A stretch of 64,000 bases of DNA from Symbiodinium natans (lineage: Eukaryota; Sar; Dinophyceae; Suessiales; Symbiodiniaceae), in NCBI GenBank assembly GCA_905221605.1, contig CAJNDS010002538.1, forward strand, positions 37,501 through 101,500, written 5' to 3'. The translations under genes were made by a program, and so were the position numbers. The number at the start of each line of letters is the position of its first letter. Position 1 is the first letter of the stretch. The notes under the pieces are model-generated. The model did not search any database, was not told where the DNA came from, and saw only the letters and a list, made by a program, of their open reading frames with translations. Positions 32,446 to 41,753 of the stretch are shown in pieces.

Positions 32446-35400
32446 CCGCGACCCTAAACCCGAAACCCTAAACCCTAAACCCTAAACCCTAAACCCTGAA
32501 AACTAAACCCTAAACCCTAAACCCTAAACCGAGTGCGGGGCCGTCGGCCGTTCCGAAGGCTGCCTTGCCAGCATTCCTCCCAGGAAGATCCGAACACCGG
32601 ACGGGTTTAGGGTTTAGGGTTTAGGGTTTGGGGTTTAGGAGAAAACCCTGAGCTGATGCTGGAGTCTTAAGGTCCCTATTAAGGACTGTTAGTATCAGGG
32701 GGTACCTAGAATTCTTATTAAGGACTGTTAAGTATCAGGGGGTACATCCCAACGGGAGTCCTCTCAAACACGACTGCACCCGCGGCTCGCAGCATTCCGG
32801 GCAAGATTTCATGGCCAGCGCGACATCACATCGGAGCGAGCTGGCAAGAATCTCCTGCACAGCACACCACTTCAGGTTTGGGATCTATCATCCTGGTTTG
32901 GAGTTCCCTTCTCAGCGGAATAATGTACGCCTGATGTCTGAACCCTAAACCCTAAACCCAAAACCTGACTCAAGGACTGTTCTGTGGCCTTCGTGCTACC
33001 TCCGGGAAACGGAAGTCGCCCCGAGAGCAATGTGTACCTTGGCTGCGGAGACCCAAAAACCATGCAGATCGAGGACAAACTCCGCGAGAAAGGGCTTCGG
33101 GTTTATGGGTTTAGCGCTTAGGGTTTGGGGTTTGGGGCTAGGACTTCATTGCCTCCGCGTTGCCATAGAGCACCCGCACCAAAAACATCCACTTTCTCGC
33201 AGTGAGGTCGCTGCTCGATGATTTCAGGAGCTGCGTATCCTGTTCCCATCATCTTAGGGAGAACATGCTAGGCTATGCCAAGGAGAGGCAGAGGCAACCA
33301 GGAAGCACAACCACAGGGGGGTTTAGGGTTTAGGGTTTAGGGTTTTAGGGTTTAGGGTTTAGGGTCCCAAAGACGAGTCCTGGCGAGCCACCACTCCGTC
33401 GTAAGGCGGACGGATCGTCTAAGGATGCAGCGATGCTGAAATCAACCAGCATAGGGCGATGGTCAGCGTGTAAGATCACATTTTCCTTGGCGGTTCCATG
33501 CTTAAACCCTGACCCTAAGCCCTAAACCCTAAACACCCTAAACCTTACAAGCCCCAAACCCTAAAACTCACAGAAATCCCTGCAATCCAACTGGCAAGCT
33601 TCTGGCTTCACATCTCGGTGGACGACTCGCCGGCTGTGCAGGAAAGCCAGCGCCGACGTCACGCCGATCATGGTCTCGATCCCTCTGCGTCGTGGAAGAG
33701 CCTTCTGGCAAGTCTTCGGTGATATTTTAATAAATAAAAAGGACTCAAGAACTGCAAAAGTGTTGAAAGATCTTAAACCCTGAGCTCTATAACCCTTGTC
33801 CCTATTCCCTGAATCCCCAACCCCTAAACCCTAAATGAAGCCCAGAAGGGCTGGTGGTCCATATACCCCAACAAGGATCATAGCCCAACTTTGTCCCCAA
33901 TTTTGTCCCTTGGGGGGTAACTGATCCCTAAACGGGCCTATGGTCCACATACCCCGAATGCAGGGATTATAATATAGGGTATAGGATCCCAATTTTAGGG
34001 ATGATTTGGTCCGTCAGGCTAAACTAGGTTACCTTTTCCGGGCCCCCTATATGGTATGGCACCAAAAGGAGGTCCAAAGGTCCCAATAATTTAAAGCGCC
34101 ACCCCTCTGGACAACTGAAGAACACGACCTGAGAGTGAGGCCAACAGGAAAAACTATAAACCCTAAACCCCTAAATCCCTAAAACCAGTAATTCCCTAAA
34201 CCCCTCACCCCCCTTAACCCCGCCTAGAACCCCCAAAAGCCCAAAAGCCCCAAAAGCCCCAAGAGCCCCTAAACCCCTTACACTCCTAAAGCCACTGAAG
34301 CCCTGAACCCCTCAACCTCTTTTCGGGACGAGTGTCGCCACGTGCAAGTCGGGCTCCAAGATCTCCACGGGAACCGAGCTCCATGACCTGAGAACTAGTT
34401 CTTTTTGGGGTTTCTTGTGTTTAGGGTTTAGGGCTTAGCGTTTTGTGATTCCCACACTGCGGCTCCAAGTACGGACTTTATTTTAAGGGTTTCTGCCATA
34501 TACTTGTACTATCTTGAGGGTTCTACTTGTACCGGTACTTCAGCACCTGTCCTATTTGTTGGAGCTTGCAGCTATGGAGGGAAGCTCACTCACGCAGCGT
34601 GAGGACTTGGGACGACTGGGCGCCGCGCCAACGCGTAGCGCGTACGCTGGCCCGAAGCGTCCCCCTTCTCCACACCGAACCTTCACTACACGTCAAGACA
34701 TCCGGCTTTTAGGGGTATAACGGACCCCTAGAAGGGACCCTTAATCTTCTTCTCTTTGTCGGGTCCCTCCTTGAGGCCCTTGACCGGCTGGTTAGCTGGA
34801 GCGGCTGGCGTAGAACATCAACTGTGATATGACCTGGACTACTGCAGCCACAGCAGCACGCCAAGCAAGGAGACGATGTTGGGATGCTCGCCCGTCTCAG
34901 ACATGAAGCGAACTTCTCTTCTGACGTAATCCTCATCCGAGTCGGTGACCTGCCAAAAGAGACCAAAAACCCTAAGACACCGAAGGCCCTAACTTCCGAA
35001 GCCCTGAGCCCGACCGAAAGCAAAAACGCGGGGGCCCCTAAACCCTAACTACACCCCAAACCCCAAAGCCCAAAACCCCCAACCCTAAACCCCAAACCCT
35101 AAATCCCAAACCCTAATTAATTACACAGAACCCCAAACCCTAAACCCCCGAACCCCAAACCCCAAACCCTAACCCCAAATCCTAAACCCTAAACCCCAAA
35201 CCCCAAACCCTAAACCCTAAACCCAAAACCCCAAAACCCCAAAACCCTAAACCCCAAACCCCAAACCGTAAACCCCAAACCCTAAACCCTAAACCCCAAA
35301 CCCCAAACCCCCCTAAACCCTGGCTAAACCCTAAACCCTAAACCCCAAACCCCAAACGCCAAACCCTCAACCCTAAACCCCAAACCCTAAACCCTAAACC

Positions 35401-36002
35401 CTAAACCCCAAACGGGCCTTGACCGCCACCCTGCGGCCCCGACTCCGGGAAGTCCTCTTTGAAGGCGAAGCCTTCCGCGTTGGAAGGCCCTAAACCCTAA
35501 ACCCTAAACCCGAAACCCTAAACCCGAAACCCTAAAGCCTAAACCCTAAACCCTAAACCCCCAAGCCCTCGTAACTTGAAATTATTTGAAGTCAAAAACG
35601 AACTCCCCGAAACTCCTCAAAACGTCCCGAAACTTCCCCCGGACCTGAACCCTTAAAAGATTTCAATCCAACCCCATAAACCCTAAAGTCCTCAGTGAGG
35701 CCCCCTCAACCCTGGAGCGGCAAATATGTGATGTTGGGATCAACTCGGATTGGGCTCCTGGGGCTTGTGTAGCCTTGAGGCTGGCGGTTTTTTCCCGGTC
35801 AGATTAGGGTTTTGGGTTTGTAGGGTTTAGGGTTTAGGGTTTAGGGTTTAGGGTTTAGGGTTTAGGGTTTAGGGTTTAGGCCTTACAGGGTTTCAGGTTT
35901 AGGGGTTACGTAGGGTTTACAGGGGTTAGTGTGGCCGAAGGCTGCAACCTCCGTGTGCTCACCCCGCCTTGAACTCACCGACAAAGACTGTCCCATGCAG
36001 GC
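32320..36002 (-). CDS. Eukaryotic-type protein kinase, multi-exon (whole gene span)
   Basis: All kinase subdomains can be read in order on the minus strand from about 36.0 down to 32.5 kb. They run: Gly loop (GLHGTVFVGEFKAG), VAVK lysine, REVRFMSE (alpha-C Glu), hinge VMELGSRGDL, catalytic HRDVKPEN, DFS in place of DFG, APE in GTGYAAPEI, YTLLSGRLPFPG (subdomain IX-X) and GMLARQPSERPTA (subdomain XI). Several joins are exactly in frame: exon 6 is 111 nt and exons 7 and 8 are 89 and 73 nt. Donors include GT, GC and probably GA. The introns are about 80-1,400 bp and full of telomere-type repeats and family A-D elements. The kinase would phosphorylate Ser/Thr; its substrate is unknown. The DFS motif is unusual but keeps the metal-binding Asp. 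The N-terminus is not defined; exons at 36.15-36.96 kb may belong to it. Confidence 0.85.
32530..32576 (-). CDS. Kinase exon: subdomain XI
   Basis: Reads GMLARQPSERPTAPHS; the conserved Arg of subdomain XI is in PSERPTA. The exon ends at TCG before GTTTAGGGTTTAGGG, so the splice donor is the telomere-type repeat itself. Confidence 0.8.
32660..32745. repeat. Tandem pair of about 35-bp units in a kinase intron
   Basis: CTATTAAGGACTGTTAGTAT and TTATTAAGGACTGTTAAGTA, each followed by CAGGGGGTAC. A related AAGGACTGTTAGTCTAAGGG occurs near 49,353. Confidence 0.6.
32775..32869 (-). CDS. Kinase exon between subdomains X and XI
   Basis: Reads AVQEILASSLRCDVALAMKS, then CPECCEPRVQ. It is phase-compatible with the exon above (phase 0). 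Confidence 0.6.
32965..33037 (-). CDS. Kinase exon: YTLLSGRLPFPG
   Basis: Starts at GTAC after CCAAG, so the split codon TG plus G gives Trp followed by YTLLSGRLPFPG. It ends at CAG before GTTTTGGGTTTAGGG, again a telomere-like donor. Length 73 nt. Confidence 0.85.
33164..33252 (-). CDS. Kinase exon: APE motif and VDVFGAGALW
   Basis: Starts ATGATGGGAACAGGA after CCTAAG and reads MMGTGYAAPEIIEQRPHCEK and then VDVFGAGALW. It needs a GC donor (GCAACGC). The join to the next exon is exact and makes the expected subdomain IX sequence. Confidence 0.85.
33375..33485 (-). CDS. Kinase exon: ENVIL and DFS
   Basis: 111 nt, phase 0 at both ends. Reads ENVILHADHRPMLVDFSIAA, then SLDDPSALRRSGGSPGL. The metal-binding Asp is in DFS rather than DFG. 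Confidence 0.85.
33603..33710 (-). CDS. Kinase exon: HRDVKP catalytic loop
   Basis: Reads SALAFLHSRRVVHRDVKP and ends at CCA before GAAGC. Joining CCA to the next exon, GAAAAT, gives the canonical HRDVKPEN, which implies a GA-AG intron (33486-33602). GC is the alternative donor but would add an extra Glu. Confidence 0.85.
33832..34018. repeat. Degenerate family A elements in a kinase intron
   Basis: Two halves, each with GGTCCAyATACCCC, and a right end ATTTTAGGGATGATTTGGTCC. Probably two decayed copies side by side. Confidence 0.5.
34317..34387 (-). CDS. Kinase exon: hinge VMELGSRGDL
   Basis: Starts GTCATGG after TCTCAG and reads VMELGSRGDLGARLARGD, then TRPEK, ending at GTTGAGG. Confidence 0.8.
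34715..34790. repeat. Short inverted-repeat fragment (GGACCCCTAGAAGGGACCC)
   Basis: GGACCCCTAGAAGGGACCC is followed 25 bp later by GGGTCCCTCCTTGAGG. Related to the element at 31.58-31.71 kb. Confidence 0.45.
34868..34949 (-). CDS. Kinase exon: alpha-C helix and HPNIVSLLG
   Basis: Starts GTCACCGAC after TTTTGGCAG and reads DSDEDYVRREVRFMSE, then TGEHPNIVSLLG. The frame stops shortly after at TAG, so the donor is probably the GT of GGCGTGCTG. A small exon before the hinge may be missing. Confidence 0.8.
35040..35410 (-). repeat. Mixed CCCTAAA/CCCCAAA array in a kinase intron
   Basis: About 370 bp of mixed CCCTAAA and CCCCAAA units, the longest array in the window. It separates the Lys exon from the alpha-C exon. 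Confidence 0.95.
35418..35488 (-). CDS. Kinase exon: catalytic Lys (VAVK)
   Basis: Reads TRKASPSKRTSRSRGRRVAV and then K, ending at AAG before GC (GCCCGTTTGG), a GC donor. A phase-exact join to the Gly-loop exon was not found. Confidence 0.65.
35825..35880 (+). repeat. TTTAGGG array
   Basis: Eight perfect units between the first two kinase exons. Confidence 0.95.
35963..36002 (-). CDS. Kinase exon: glycine-rich loop
   Basis: Reads GLHGTVFVGEFKAG after acceptor AATGTCAG and before donor GTGAGC. Only 40 nt. Confidence 0.75.
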
Positions 36003-36039
36003 CTGACATTCACTGGCCGGCAAAACGTGAGTGAGCCGT

Positions 36040-36153
36040 ACTTGGAGGTTCATGACAGTGTACGTAGGGGTATTGCAAGTACCCTAACATGGCTATCAGT
36101 ATAGTTGCTGTTATTCTTATTCACCTACTTATATGTAAACGTGAACCTCCTAG
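36040..36153. repeat. Family C inverted-repeat element
   Basis: Starts ACTTGGAGGTTCATGACAGT and ends ACGTGAACCTCCTAGTGC. Lies in the intron just before the Gly-loop exon. Confidence 0.75.
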
Positions 36154-36398
36154 TGCTTACGGTATGATACGGTATGCAGTCGTTTGCCGCAAGTGTGCCG
36201 GGTTTCGGGTTCGGGGTCGTCATATCCCGCACCTTGTCCACAGGGTCTCACGGTGTCATAGGTCTCTTGCAAGTCCCAACGTATGGCTCCGCGTCGGCTG
36301 AGAGACTGCAGAAAGTGCTGCAAGCTGTCGGAGTGGAAATGGCCCATGAGCAGCCACACCTGGGGTACGTCGTCATATTCCGTACAATTCCATACGCG
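36154..36398 (-). CDS. Exon flanked by two family C elements
   Basis: The minus strand reads LRVWNCTEYDDVPQVWLLMG, then HFHSDSLQHFLQSLSRRGAI. The plus strand also has a long open frame (SASAERLQKVLQAVGVEMAH), so the strand is not proven; neighbours favour minus. It may be an N-terminal exon of the kinase gene. No family recognised. Confidence 0.5.
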
Positions 36399-36512
36399 GA
36401 GGTTCAGGGCACTTAAAACCCAATTATGAGTGCAGCTATAACCCACTTATAGGCTCCTTAAGTACCCTGAAAGGGTTATAGTTGGGTTACGAAGTACCCT
36501 GAACCTCCAAGT
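36398..36512. repeat. Family C inverted-repeat element
   Basis: Starts CGGAGGTTCAGGGCACTTAA and ends AAGTACCCTGAACCTCCAAG. The interior GGGTTATAGTTGGGTTA and AACCCAATTATGAG are also inverted. Confidence 0.75.
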
Positions 36513-36724
36513 ACATCCACGGCCATAGTGGATCACTACATTACATTTACAGTATTCAACCCAACAAAACTTCCGAGGTGCTGGCTTCAATAAGAAACCC
36601 TCACTACAGACTCGAGATCACCAGAGCGGTTTTGTGGGCCAAGACACAGGGCGATGAGCATCCGTCTTCTCGACTTCCGGAGCCACAAGCCTTACTGTTG
36701 GTTCGCAGGAAGTGAGGGAAGTAG

Positions 36725-36815
36725 GGTCTTATATCTATATATATATATATGTAGATATCTATATATACCCTTTATAGGGTATCTCTATATACCCTTTAAG
36801 GGATATAAGGTCCCC
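36725..36815. repeat. AT-rich hairpin with TA microsatellite
   Basis: GGTCTTATATCTATATATAT and AAGGGATATAAGGTCC are imperfect inverse copies around ATATACCCTTTATAGGGTAT, which is itself palindromic. Confidence 0.6.
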
Positions 36816-36839
36816 CGATTCCGCCATACCCCTACTGTC

Positions 36840-36960
36840 CAACAGAAAGAAGCAGGATCTGAGTTGGCTTCTGCTCCCCAGAAGTGCAGGGCGGTGCATC
36901 CGTGCACAGGAGGTCCGACCATTCCAGAGGTATGCAAAGCGATTGACCGCGATGACGGTC
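36840..36960 (-). CDS. Ankyrin-like exon
   Basis: The minus strand reads SGMVGPPVHGCTALHFWGAE, then ANSDPASF. G-TALH-WGA is the core of an ankyrin repeat. It lies upstream of the kinase exons on the same strand and may be part of that gene. Confidence 0.5.
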
Positions 36961-36962
36961 CT

Positions 36963-37070
36963 GGTTTAGGGTTTAGGGTTTAGGGTTTAGGGTTTAGGGT
37001 TTAGGGTTTAGGGTTTAGGGTTTAGGGTTTAGGGTCTAGGGTCTAGGGTCTAGGGTTTAGGGTTTAGGGT
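36963..37070 (+). repeat. TTTAGGG array with GGGTCTA variants
   Basis: About 15 units, directly upstream (minus strand) of the ankyrin-like exon. Confidence 0.95.
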
Positions 37071-37171
37071 TTTTGGCAAGTATAGCATGCAGTACCAGAA
37101 GCGAACGCACGCATAGAACACCACTGTACAACTGTAACCCTAAACATTTTACCTCCACTATCTGCCACGTC

Positions 37172-37355
37172 CCTTGGGGACGAACTGAAGCCTAAAAGGC
37201 CTGTGTTCCATATTAGCATGTGCCCTAACGAATTTAGAGTAGTATAGTAGGGTTTAGGATTTAGGGTTTATAAGGTTTAGGGTTTAGGGTATAGGGTTTA
37301 GGGTTTAGGGTTTAGGGCAGGATCCCAATTTTAGCGATCATTTGGTCTCGAAGGT
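37172..37355. repeat. Family A element with a telomeric block inside
   Basis: The left end CCTTGGGGACGAACTGAAGC and the right end CGATCATTTGGTCTCGAAGG are the family A terminal repeats. The middle (about 37250-37318) is TTTAGGG-type repeat, absent from clean copies. Confidence 0.75.
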
Positions 37356-37429
37356 CCTGGTACTGGATCCCGACCGCCGTTAAGCAGATCGAGTCTTGCT
37401 GCATGTGTTCCTGAGTAGCCAGAACCCCT

Positions 37430-37500
37430 AAACCCTAAACCCTAAACCCTAAACCCTAAACCCTAAACCCTAAACCCTAAACCCTAAACCCTAAACCCAA
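37430..37500 (-). repeat. CCCTAAA array
   Basis: About ten perfect units. Confidence 0.95.
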
Positions 37501-37514
37501 AAAAAACGGGCAAA

Positions 37515-37615
37515 GGGGCACCACTAGGCTACTCTAAGGCTCCCAAGGCAGCTGGCCCATGCTGCGTGCAGCCTCGTCCAAAACGTGTCGGAGGCCGTCG
37601 AGACCTGGCGACATA
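37515..37615 (-). CDS. Possible helical exon
   Basis: The minus strand reads DMSPGLDGLRHVLDEAARSM, which resembles the SPxxLxxxLxEA pattern of the modules. The flanks are CCCTAAA below and TTTAGGG above. Confidence 0.42.
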
Positions 37616-37759
37616 TCAGGGTTTCGGGCGTAGGGTTTATAGGGTTTAGGGTTTAGAGCTTAGGGCTTAGGGTTTAGGGTTTAGGGTTCAGGGTTTAGGA
37701 AGTATTGGCGACCCTATAAACCCCAAACCGAACCCTAACTAAACCCTACAAACCCTAAA

Positions 37760-38600
37760 CCCCCATGGCAGGACAAATCCTTCAACACTGTCCGCCTTCA
37801 TGCTGCGACACTTGCAGCGGAAACTTTGCAGGAATCCCGTGCACCGGATGGAGCCAGCACGTCCCTGATGTCTCACCAAACGGGGTGAGGCCATCGATGC
37901 AAGAATTTCGGTTCTGCATTTCAGCTTCTCTTGAGCCGCTAGGCCAAACGCAGGGCGGTGAGTGTTCCTTGAATGATCCCTCTCCCAAATGATGCTACCA
38001 CCCCTTCAGAGCACAAAACGATCTTTAGGATTTTCCAGACGATGCTTCCATGCCATAGTCTATATCAGTCAAACAATTGAAGCGGTTGTGAACCTATCCA
38101 GTCCATCGGCAAGTGGTTGCCCAAGCAGGCTAAAGACATAGTTCGCAGTGTTTAGCCGTAGCAGCCATCACGAAAACAACAATCAAGAAAAACGCAGATG
38201 TACCAGGCGCCTAAATCTACCCTCTCATTGCTTCCTCCATGTCTGATGAAAGAAGGCTTCAATCCAACAAGAAATGCAAACAGAGTGGCAAAGATACTCG
38301 CGGCCAAGTGGTCTTGTGTAAACGGAAGATATCGACCCAGTACTTCCTAGATCTATGCACGCGACGATCGGAAAATGGCTCCTCCAAACACCGAGGCCCT
38401 GCAACCACAAATCCTGTGCGTCTAAGCATAATAACCAACAAAAGCACATTCCCAACCAACTAACGGAACAAGCTCCTTAACATGAGCTTTCTGTCGCGGT
38501 GCAGCCTGAGTGGCTTTTGCATTCCGTCTGCTCTCAGCACAACTCAGACTACCTGCAAGGTAAACACCCTCTCTTCTCAAAGCTGACAAATCCGCCCATC
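37760..38600. other. Open but unassigned region
   Basis: Repeat-poor, with competing open frames on both strands: plus near 37770-37880 reads RLHAATLAAETLQESRAPDG; minus near 38259-38459 reads VGNVLLLVIMLRRTGFVVAG. A short hydrophobic reading TSAFFLIVVFVMAATAKHCE (minus, about 38190) hints at a membrane protein. No family recognised. Confidence 0.35.
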
Positions 38601-38836
38601 ACAGGCCCAGGGCCCCGCAGAAAATGGGGTTCCTCTGCGTCTCCACGTTTCAGGGTTTTCGGGCTTTTTGTAGGGCTTCTTGGACTTTGTAGGGCTGAGA
38701 GAGTGTGGGAGGCTTCTGGGTTGACAGGCCTTTTGGGGTTCAAACCTGGAGGAGTCGGGCCTTGCATGGGCTAAGGATAGTTTAGGGTTTAGGGTTTAGG
38801 GTTTAGGGTTTAGGGTTTAGGGCTTGAGAGAGAGCT

Positions 38837-38956
38837 CATTTTGGCGATGAAATGAAGCCTAAAAGTGGGGTCGTATACCCTAGGCTACGACGATACTTCC
38901 TCTTTGTTTGAGTGAATCACAAACCTTTTGAGGGCTCTGTGGTCCCCAAAAGGCCT
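38837..38956. repeat. Degenerate family A element
   Basis: TTTTGGCGATGAAATGAAGC at the left and GGGCTCTGTGGTCCCCAAAA at the right. Decayed relative to other copies. Confidence 0.5.
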
Positions 38957-38999
38957 TGTGGAATTTTCAAGGGTCAATTTGATGATGAGCTGAATTCAG

Positions 39000-40200
39000 G
39001 TCAGCATATGGCTGGAAATGGAGCTGCATGTTTCAGTTTTTCAGGGCTGTTTGGGGTTTAGGGTTTAGGGGTTAGGGTTTTTGTGTTCGGGTTTCAGGGC
39101 TTCCCCCGGGCAATGCGCCTATGAGCCCAAAAACTCTCCTGTGAGGATCCCTGACCACTCGCGCGCTCTCTCAGAACCACTCTCAAACCCGACTACCCCC
39201 CAACAGCAACACTGCACAACCTAAACCCGAATTCAAACCTTAAACCCTATACAAACCTTACACAACACCCGAAATTCCTGGGAGCCGGACCACCCCTCTT
39301 CACAAGGGCCGCAGCCCTGCGTTTCGGAACCTGTGGCTTGGGAGGCGCGAGCATGGCCTTGAAGCGACCCCAACAGGCGATTTAGAACGACCGAACCACC
39401 ATCCCACCATCTACAAAAACACTCAGCTCAGCTCCTCAGGCTGCAAAAGCCGTGTACGAGTGGGGGGCCTAGGTGAAGCTGGCCCGCAGGCTTCCCCCAC
39501 CATGACCTGCATGAGACCCTTACTCAGGAGCTGAGCCGCAAAAATGTCCCAGAAGTGTCGTGCACCCCCAAACCCGAAACCCCAAACCCTGAACCCCGAA
39601 ACCCCCACATACATTTGTTGCCATCCAAACATATCCCCCCCAAGCGTATGTTTAGTCTGCCTAGCCGGACCGTCAAATAGTGTAAGGCCACACCAAAATA
39701 TCCCTACATACACACACACACACACATATGTCTTAATTAAAGGCCCTATACGAGTCCGAATCCCTGCCCTACACCCTAAACCCTATTATAAGCCCTAAAC
39801 CCTAAACCCTGACCCCGCCAGGTGCCAATGCTTGTGCAGCCACTCCAAAAGCTGAGCTGCATGTACCCTAAGTCCTATTTCTAAACCCTATAAACCCTAA
39901 ACCCCACACCCTAAACCCTAAACCCTAAATTCGTGCACCCGCAGTTCCGCCCGCTTTTTTTGGGGCACTCGACATCTGCTCACAGGGCTGGGCAGCTGCC
40001 ACTGGTCTCGCTGACGGAGCCCCAGACTTTCTTGGCGCCATTGCAGATTGGCGTGCAATGCAAGGCGCGTGAGAAGTCCTCCGTTGACCAAGATGACACA
40101 TGGCGACTGCTACCAGGCGCGCTGGATTTATAGGATTTATAGGGTTTATAGGTTTATAGGGTTTATAGGGTTTGTAGGGTGTGTAGGTTTGAAGGGTTTC
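39000..40200. other. Unassigned; degenerate repeats, CA microsatellite, one GC-rich island
   Basis: A CA run at about 39711-39726. The island at 39930-40135 is open on both strands (plus: VSLTEPQTFLAPLQIGVQCK; minus: STEDFSRALHCTPICNGAKK), so it is probably an exon but of undecided strand. TTTATAGGG units follow it. Confidence 0.35.
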
Positions 40201-40206
40201 GGGTTG

Positions 40207-40324
40207 AGGGCACCATGCAAGGAGCGATTCCTGCAGCTGAGCTTCACTGAGCTTGATGTTGCAGCCGTGTTCAGCCGGAACCGTCTTCAGGGCTTTCTGT
40301 CCACCTTGCTGTTGTGCCTACACT
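40207..40324 (-). CDS. Helical exon of unknown gene
   Basis: After acceptor GTGTAG the minus strand reads AQQQGGQKALKTVPAEHGCN, then IKLSEAQLQESLLAWC. The plus strand also has an open frame. Family unknown. Confidence 0.45.
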
Positions 40325-40454
40325 TAGGTCACAAAGAAGCATAGGGCAATCACATCGGATGTGGCCCATCGAGGTCTCTGTGCTGGGAAACTTCACTAGG
40401 GTTTAGGGCTTCTTCGGATAAACGAGGGCTTTTGGGATCATGGTTCATCTTTAG

Positions 40455-40690
40455 GGGAAGGGTTTATAGAGCTCAGCAACTCTGATCCAGACAGGCTGCA
40501 ACTGTGCCACATCCAGAAACTGCCTCTGTATTGACAGTCCACGCTGCAGCATTTCTGGCCCACAGACAGGGACTTCTCGATTGCCGCTGCCTCCTGAGCT
40601 ATGCGAGCTACATCTCTCCGCTCTCTGTATTTGCGAACCGCCAGTACCAGTAGCACGGGCTTTCCAGGAATATGAGGGTCTACCGTCCCT
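40455..40690 (-). CDS. Exon of unknown gene, possible frame change
   Basis: The minus strand reads PHIPGKPVLLVLAVRKYRER and RDVARIAQEAAAIEKSLSV in one frame, then QRQFLDVAQLQPVWIRVAEL in another. This suggests either a frameshift or a mis-chosen frame. Confidence 0.4.
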
Positions 40691-41439
40691 AAACCCCAAA
40701 CCCTAAGCCCCTAAACCCTAAACCCTAAACCCTAAACCCTAAAGGGTCAAGACTGCCTCCGCCCGCAGTTTCTCCACCACCGCGCGCCCTGTGATCGGAG
40801 GCCACTTCTGTTGGAGGAGCCCGAGGGTCGCATTTGTAGGGTAGGACCAAGCATCTCGGCCTACAGGGCGCAGGCGGAGGTTTAAGGGTTTAGGGTTTAG
40901 GGTTTAGGGTTTCGGGTTTAGGGTTTGGGGCTTAGCAATGGCGAACACCCCACAAGAGTCCCTCAAGCAACACATCCCACTCCTACGCCTACACCCTAGA
41001 CACAAGAGAAGAAAGCGCCAGACCGCCACAGTAAACCTAAACCCTAATCCCTAAACCCTTATAAACCCTTATAAACCCTAAACCCTAAACCCTAAACCCT
41101 TAAACCTTCCAGGGCCTGCTAGGGCCAGCGCACGCAGCGCCAGCTCGGCAAGCCCCCGCTCAATCTGCGCAGGCGGACTGGGTGGGGGAAACTTTGCCGC
41201 GGTGCGCCAAGGCCACCGCTTTTGGGGCGTAGAGCTTCTTGGGCTATAAACCCTAAACCCTAAACCCTAAACCTTAAACCCTAAACCCTAAACCCTAAAC
41301 CCTAAACCCTAAGCCGCATATAGGGTTTAAGGGTGGAAGGGTGCTTCCTCGAATCATCTGGGATGACGTGTGCAGGAGTTCGCTGTAGAAGCTGAAACAA
41401 TGTAGGAGTTTTTGTTGGGTGTCTAGGAGTTCAATAGCT

Positions 41440-41550
41440 ACTTGGAGGTTCATGATTACTTTTAACTAGGGCTAAAGTAAGTACCCTAAGTACGGACTGA
41501 AGTTTCCACACTTATCAAAAGTACGCATAAGTACCCATGAACCTGCAAGT
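41440..41550. repeat. Family C inverted-repeat element
   Basis: Starts ACTTGGAGGTTCATGATTAC and ends AAGTACCCATGAACCTGCAAG, about 111 bp. Confidence 0.75.
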
Positions 41551-41665
41551 AGGGTTGAGGGCCTAACTACCAACCCTAAAACCCTAAACCCCCTAAATCC
41601 TAAACCCTAAACCCGAAAAAACCCTAAACCCCTAAACCCGAAACCCTAAACCCTATGCCCACCTG

Positions 41666-41753
41666 GATCTTGGAGATTTGTGAGTGCCACCCTTTCAAGA
41701 TGCCTGGCGCCCCATACTGGCCAAAGGCAGTGGCACATGTGCCTGCACCCAAT
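41666..41753 (-). CDS. Exon ending in SKIQ, next to a family A element
   Basis: The minus strand reads GAGTCATAFGQYGAPGILKG, then WHSQISKIQ, closing with a GT donor (GTGGGC). The family A element directly upstream supplies the CCAAG acceptor. Family unknown. Confidence 0.5.
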
